Shown here: positions 61,885-64,000 of the stretch, in pieces
How positions within the stretch are numbered: position 1 is the stretch's first letter
Layout of the letters: each line of letters begins with the position of its first letter
Assembly (NCBI GenBank): GCA_963740205.1
Contig: CAVUDD010000005.1
Span: forward strand, 310,001-374,000
Direction of reading: 5' to 3'
DNA from: UBA2137 sp963740205
Lineage (GTDB): Bacteria; Pseudomonadota; Alphaproteobacteria; Micavibrionales; Micavibrionaceae
DNA length: 64,000 nucleotides
The notes under the pieces: generated by a model
Told to the model about the DNA's origin: nothing
What the model saw: the letters and a program-made list of their open reading frames with translations, nothing else
Databases searched by the model: none
Made by a program: the position numbers and the translations under genes

Positions 61885-63739
61885 TTATTGATTGCCTATA
61901 TATTTAAGCGGAAACCTCTTTGCAAAATAGCTAACACCAGCAGGTGTAAGGTGAAAACCATCAAATGTCATCATGTCTTTATTTTCATCAAATAGAGCAC
62001 ATGTTTTATCGTTACAAAACATTTCTAAAGGGTCAATAAAAGGCACGCTTATGCTGTTTTCGATTTTTTTATTTATTATTAGAGTTTCTGGCTTTGGTAG
62101 TATGCGCATATCGTATCTTTTTGGTGTGGGCATATTAAGAATATCCTGTTGTGAATAGATCATACGCTTTGTGCCGAAAACGATAAACTTGTCTCCGTAT
62201 TCATCTACAAGATTTTTGAGACTCTGAGGTATGAAATCAATTTCCCATTCGTGCCAACCAAATGCAATAAAAACTATATCAGCGTCCTCCATCAGGTCTT
62301 CAGTTTTATCAGTAAAGCTTGTCGGCCTCACGACAGACTTTTTGTGAAGCTGGGGGGATATTGTGCTCAAAAGAGAGCGTTCAATATAGAGGTTACCGCA
62401 AATATTATTGACACGGACACTGCTGAATTGGAGCGGTTCATCCGTAGGAATTTCACTAAGAATATTTATAAGATCACCAGAGTTACTATCACCCACTATT
62501 AGGATTTTTTTTCCAGAATTTTCAACAAATGGCTTTCCCTCGTGTTGGTTTTTAATAAACCATACTAGTTCGCCATAATTTTTACGTGATTGAAAAATCC
62601 GCATATCATCGTCAGAGTAGCGCCATAAATTACCTTTTGTTAATGTGCCAACGAAGCCAAGGCCACAAGTAAATAAGACTGCAATTATACTGAGCTTAAA
62701 AATAGCGCTTCTGCTAAACTTTGATTTGTCACGAAATGGGTTTTCTACGTATTTCCAGCTAAGATAGGATATAGGGAAAACAGCTATGGATAGTGCAAAC
62801 ATTAAAGTAGGTGTGAGGTCTTCATCTATAGTGTGGCGGGCGAAAGCGAGAATAGGCTGATGCCATAGGTACGCGCTGTATGAAAGTAAACCGATCATGA
62901 CAATTATTCGTATACTAAGAAGATGATAAACGAATGTTCCACTGTTGGCATAAATTATAATAAGAGCCGTACCAATTGTAGGAACAAGTGCATATAAACT
63001 TGGAAAGGGCGTTTCTTTATCAAAATTAAAAATTGCAAAAAGAATAAATGCCAATCCGAATATACTACCAACTTGTTGGAAAGGATTATCTTTTCTTATG
63101 GGTGTTTTATATAAATAAATTGCAACAAAAGCACCAATAAGAAGTTCCCATCCTCTCGTAGGTAGAAGATAGAAGGTGGGACTTGGCGCATTATAAGCCC
63201 CCCATTGTGCAAGTGATATACTAAAGTAAAAATGTGAGAATTAAAATTCCAATAATGGTGTGTAACCCCCAGCGCCAAAAAAGCAGGAAAAGTACAGGAA
63301 AAAATATATAGTATTGTTCTTCAACTGCTAGACTCCATGTATGAAGCAGAGGCTTTAGTTCGGCTGAGTGTCAAAGTATCCTGCCTGTGTCCAAAAGAAG
63401 ATATTAGACCAAAAGGTAGAGGCAGAAATTATACTTTTCGAGAAGTCTTCCGCAGCATCGGGCAAGGAGGATAAAATAGGCAAATGGAATGCAGGAAAAA
63501 ATAACAAGAAAGAGAGCGGGGAATATGCGTCTGGCTCTGCGCTCGTAAAAATGGATAATGCTAAATTTACCTAGATGCATCTCTTTGAGAATAATACTGG
63601 TAATTAAAAATCCACTGATGACGAAAAAGACGTCGACACCAACAAACCCCCCGCTAAATAGGGAAAATCCTGCGTGGAACAGGATAACAGGAAGAACGGC
63701 AATGGCTCTTAACCCATCTATTTCAGGACGGTATTTCAA
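61885..63739 (-). pseudogene. Acyltransferase-3/SGNH membrane protein (OafA-like), frame broken three times
   Basis: Restored, this is a normal O-acyltransferase of about 615 residues: YRPEIDGLRAIAVLPVILFHAG, GGFVGVDVFFVISGFLIT and FYERRARRIFPAL in the first part, HTWSLAVEEQYYIFFPVLF in the next, about ten TM helices, then a periplasmic SGNH hydrolase domain (KKILIVGDSNSGDLINIL, DGFHLTPAGVSYFAKRF). It probably acetylates surface glycans, fitting the EPS genes at the left. Breaks lie near 63463 (extra base), 63366 (lost base) and 63228-63232 (extra A in a run). The start is TTG 63739 with GAGAGGGG upstream. Confidence 0.82.
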
Positions 63740-63869
63740 GAGTTAGATTCCCCTCTCAATATTTCAATCTGTACGTTTTTCTTTAAAGATGACATATGGA
63801 TACTCTCATTATGAGAGATAGTTTAACTCAAGAACTGTAATTTACAATCTCTGCCCTATATATGTATCT

Positions 63870-64000
63870 ATGAAACTCCTGACCACGACATATTCAGTGT
63901 TTGAAGCCGACATTATCACCACGAAGTTAAGGGCGAGCGGTATAGAGGCTTTCCCACATTCGCGAGAACACATGGCACAAGATGCCCTTGTCGGGATTGC
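63870..64000 (+). CDS. DUF2007-like small protein, N-terminal part
   Basis: Starts at ATG 63870 and runs off the right edge after 43 codons. MKLLTTTYSVFEADIITTKLRASGIEAF, with EADxxxxxLxASGIEA, is the DUF2007 (putative signal transducing protein) pattern. These are about 70-90 residues, so roughly half is missing. A gap of about 120 bases separates it from the divergent acyltransferase gene. Confidence 0.65.
   Translation, partial: MKLLTTTYSVFEADIITTKLRASGIEAFPHSREHMAQDALVGI

Noticed and set aside
63096..63278. 60-codon minus-strand ORF in the acyltransferase region
   Set aside because: It is an out-of-frame reading of the membrane part once the 63228-63232 break is corrected.
1..64000. CRISPR array, prophage, IS element, or tRNA/rRNA genes
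   Set aside because: No regular direct repeats with spacers, transposase, integrase or phage structural cluster were seen, and no tRNA cloverleaf was spotted by eye; a tRNAscan run could still find one I missed.

Overview
This window looks like a chromosomal core segment of an alphaproteobacterium with roughly low-40s percent GC (estimated by eye). The evidence is the set of alphaproteobacterial hallmark genes (Usg, DUF1150 beside Hsp20, heme A synthase, a CycM-like membrane cytochrome c) and the replication block fpg - small secreted protein - rpsT - dnaA - dnaN - recF - gyrB. A Rhodospirillales or Micavibrio-like relative is my inference; no rRNA or tRNA was found to test it.

Layout. 0-6.3 kb: the 3' end of a TrkH-type K+ transporter, a response regulator with a dead GGDEF-like domain, then an exopolysaccharide export set (beta-barrel protein, Wza-like protein, Wzz/BY-kinase) closed by a terminator. 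6.2-14 kb: recR, a flavin reductase-like gene, lolA, heme A synthase, a ferredoxin-NADP reductase followed two genes later by a [2Fe-2S] ferredoxin, tyrA-like, usg, ihfB, a LapA-like gene and pyrF. 14-23.3 kb: gyrB, recF, dnaN, dnaA, rpsT and fpg, all on the minus strand. 23.3-36 kb: a candidate small RNA, groESL, rpsA (frame shattered), cmk, a GGDEF-EAL protein, lysA, pyrC, cytochrome c and pheA. 36-49 kb: xseA, putA, purD, tadA, rluB, rsmD, a YggS-type PLP protein, a winged-helix regulator, PBP1A and a VanX-like dipeptidase. 49-64 kb: an MFS transporter, mlaFE-like genes, hsp20/DUF1150, cysS, a DUF2235 protein, an Smr protein, algH, GNAT, an M32 carboxypeptidase, an acyltransferase-SGNH protein and the start of a DUF2007-like gene.

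The window is mainly housekeeping: replication initiation and repair, protein folding, nucleotide synthesis (pyrF, pyrC, purD, cmk), amino-acid metabolism (lysA, pheA, tyrA, putA) and envelope biogenesis (EPS export, LolA, Mla, PBP1A, O-acyltransferase). No prophage, CRISPR array, insertion sequence or obvious defence island was seen.

What stands out: (1) single-base reading-frame breaks in otherwise well-conserved genes, about a dozen or more of them inside essential rpsA; (2) a compact small-RNA-like unit with its own promoter and terminator downstream of groEL; (3) a 13-codon lysine-rich mini-ORF with a strong Shine-Dalgarno and a following hairpin; (4) two related palindromic dispersed repeats about 21 kb apart; (5) divergent tadA and rluB whose start codons share one CCATGG palindrome; (6) a Fpg zinc finger lacking its fourth cysteine.
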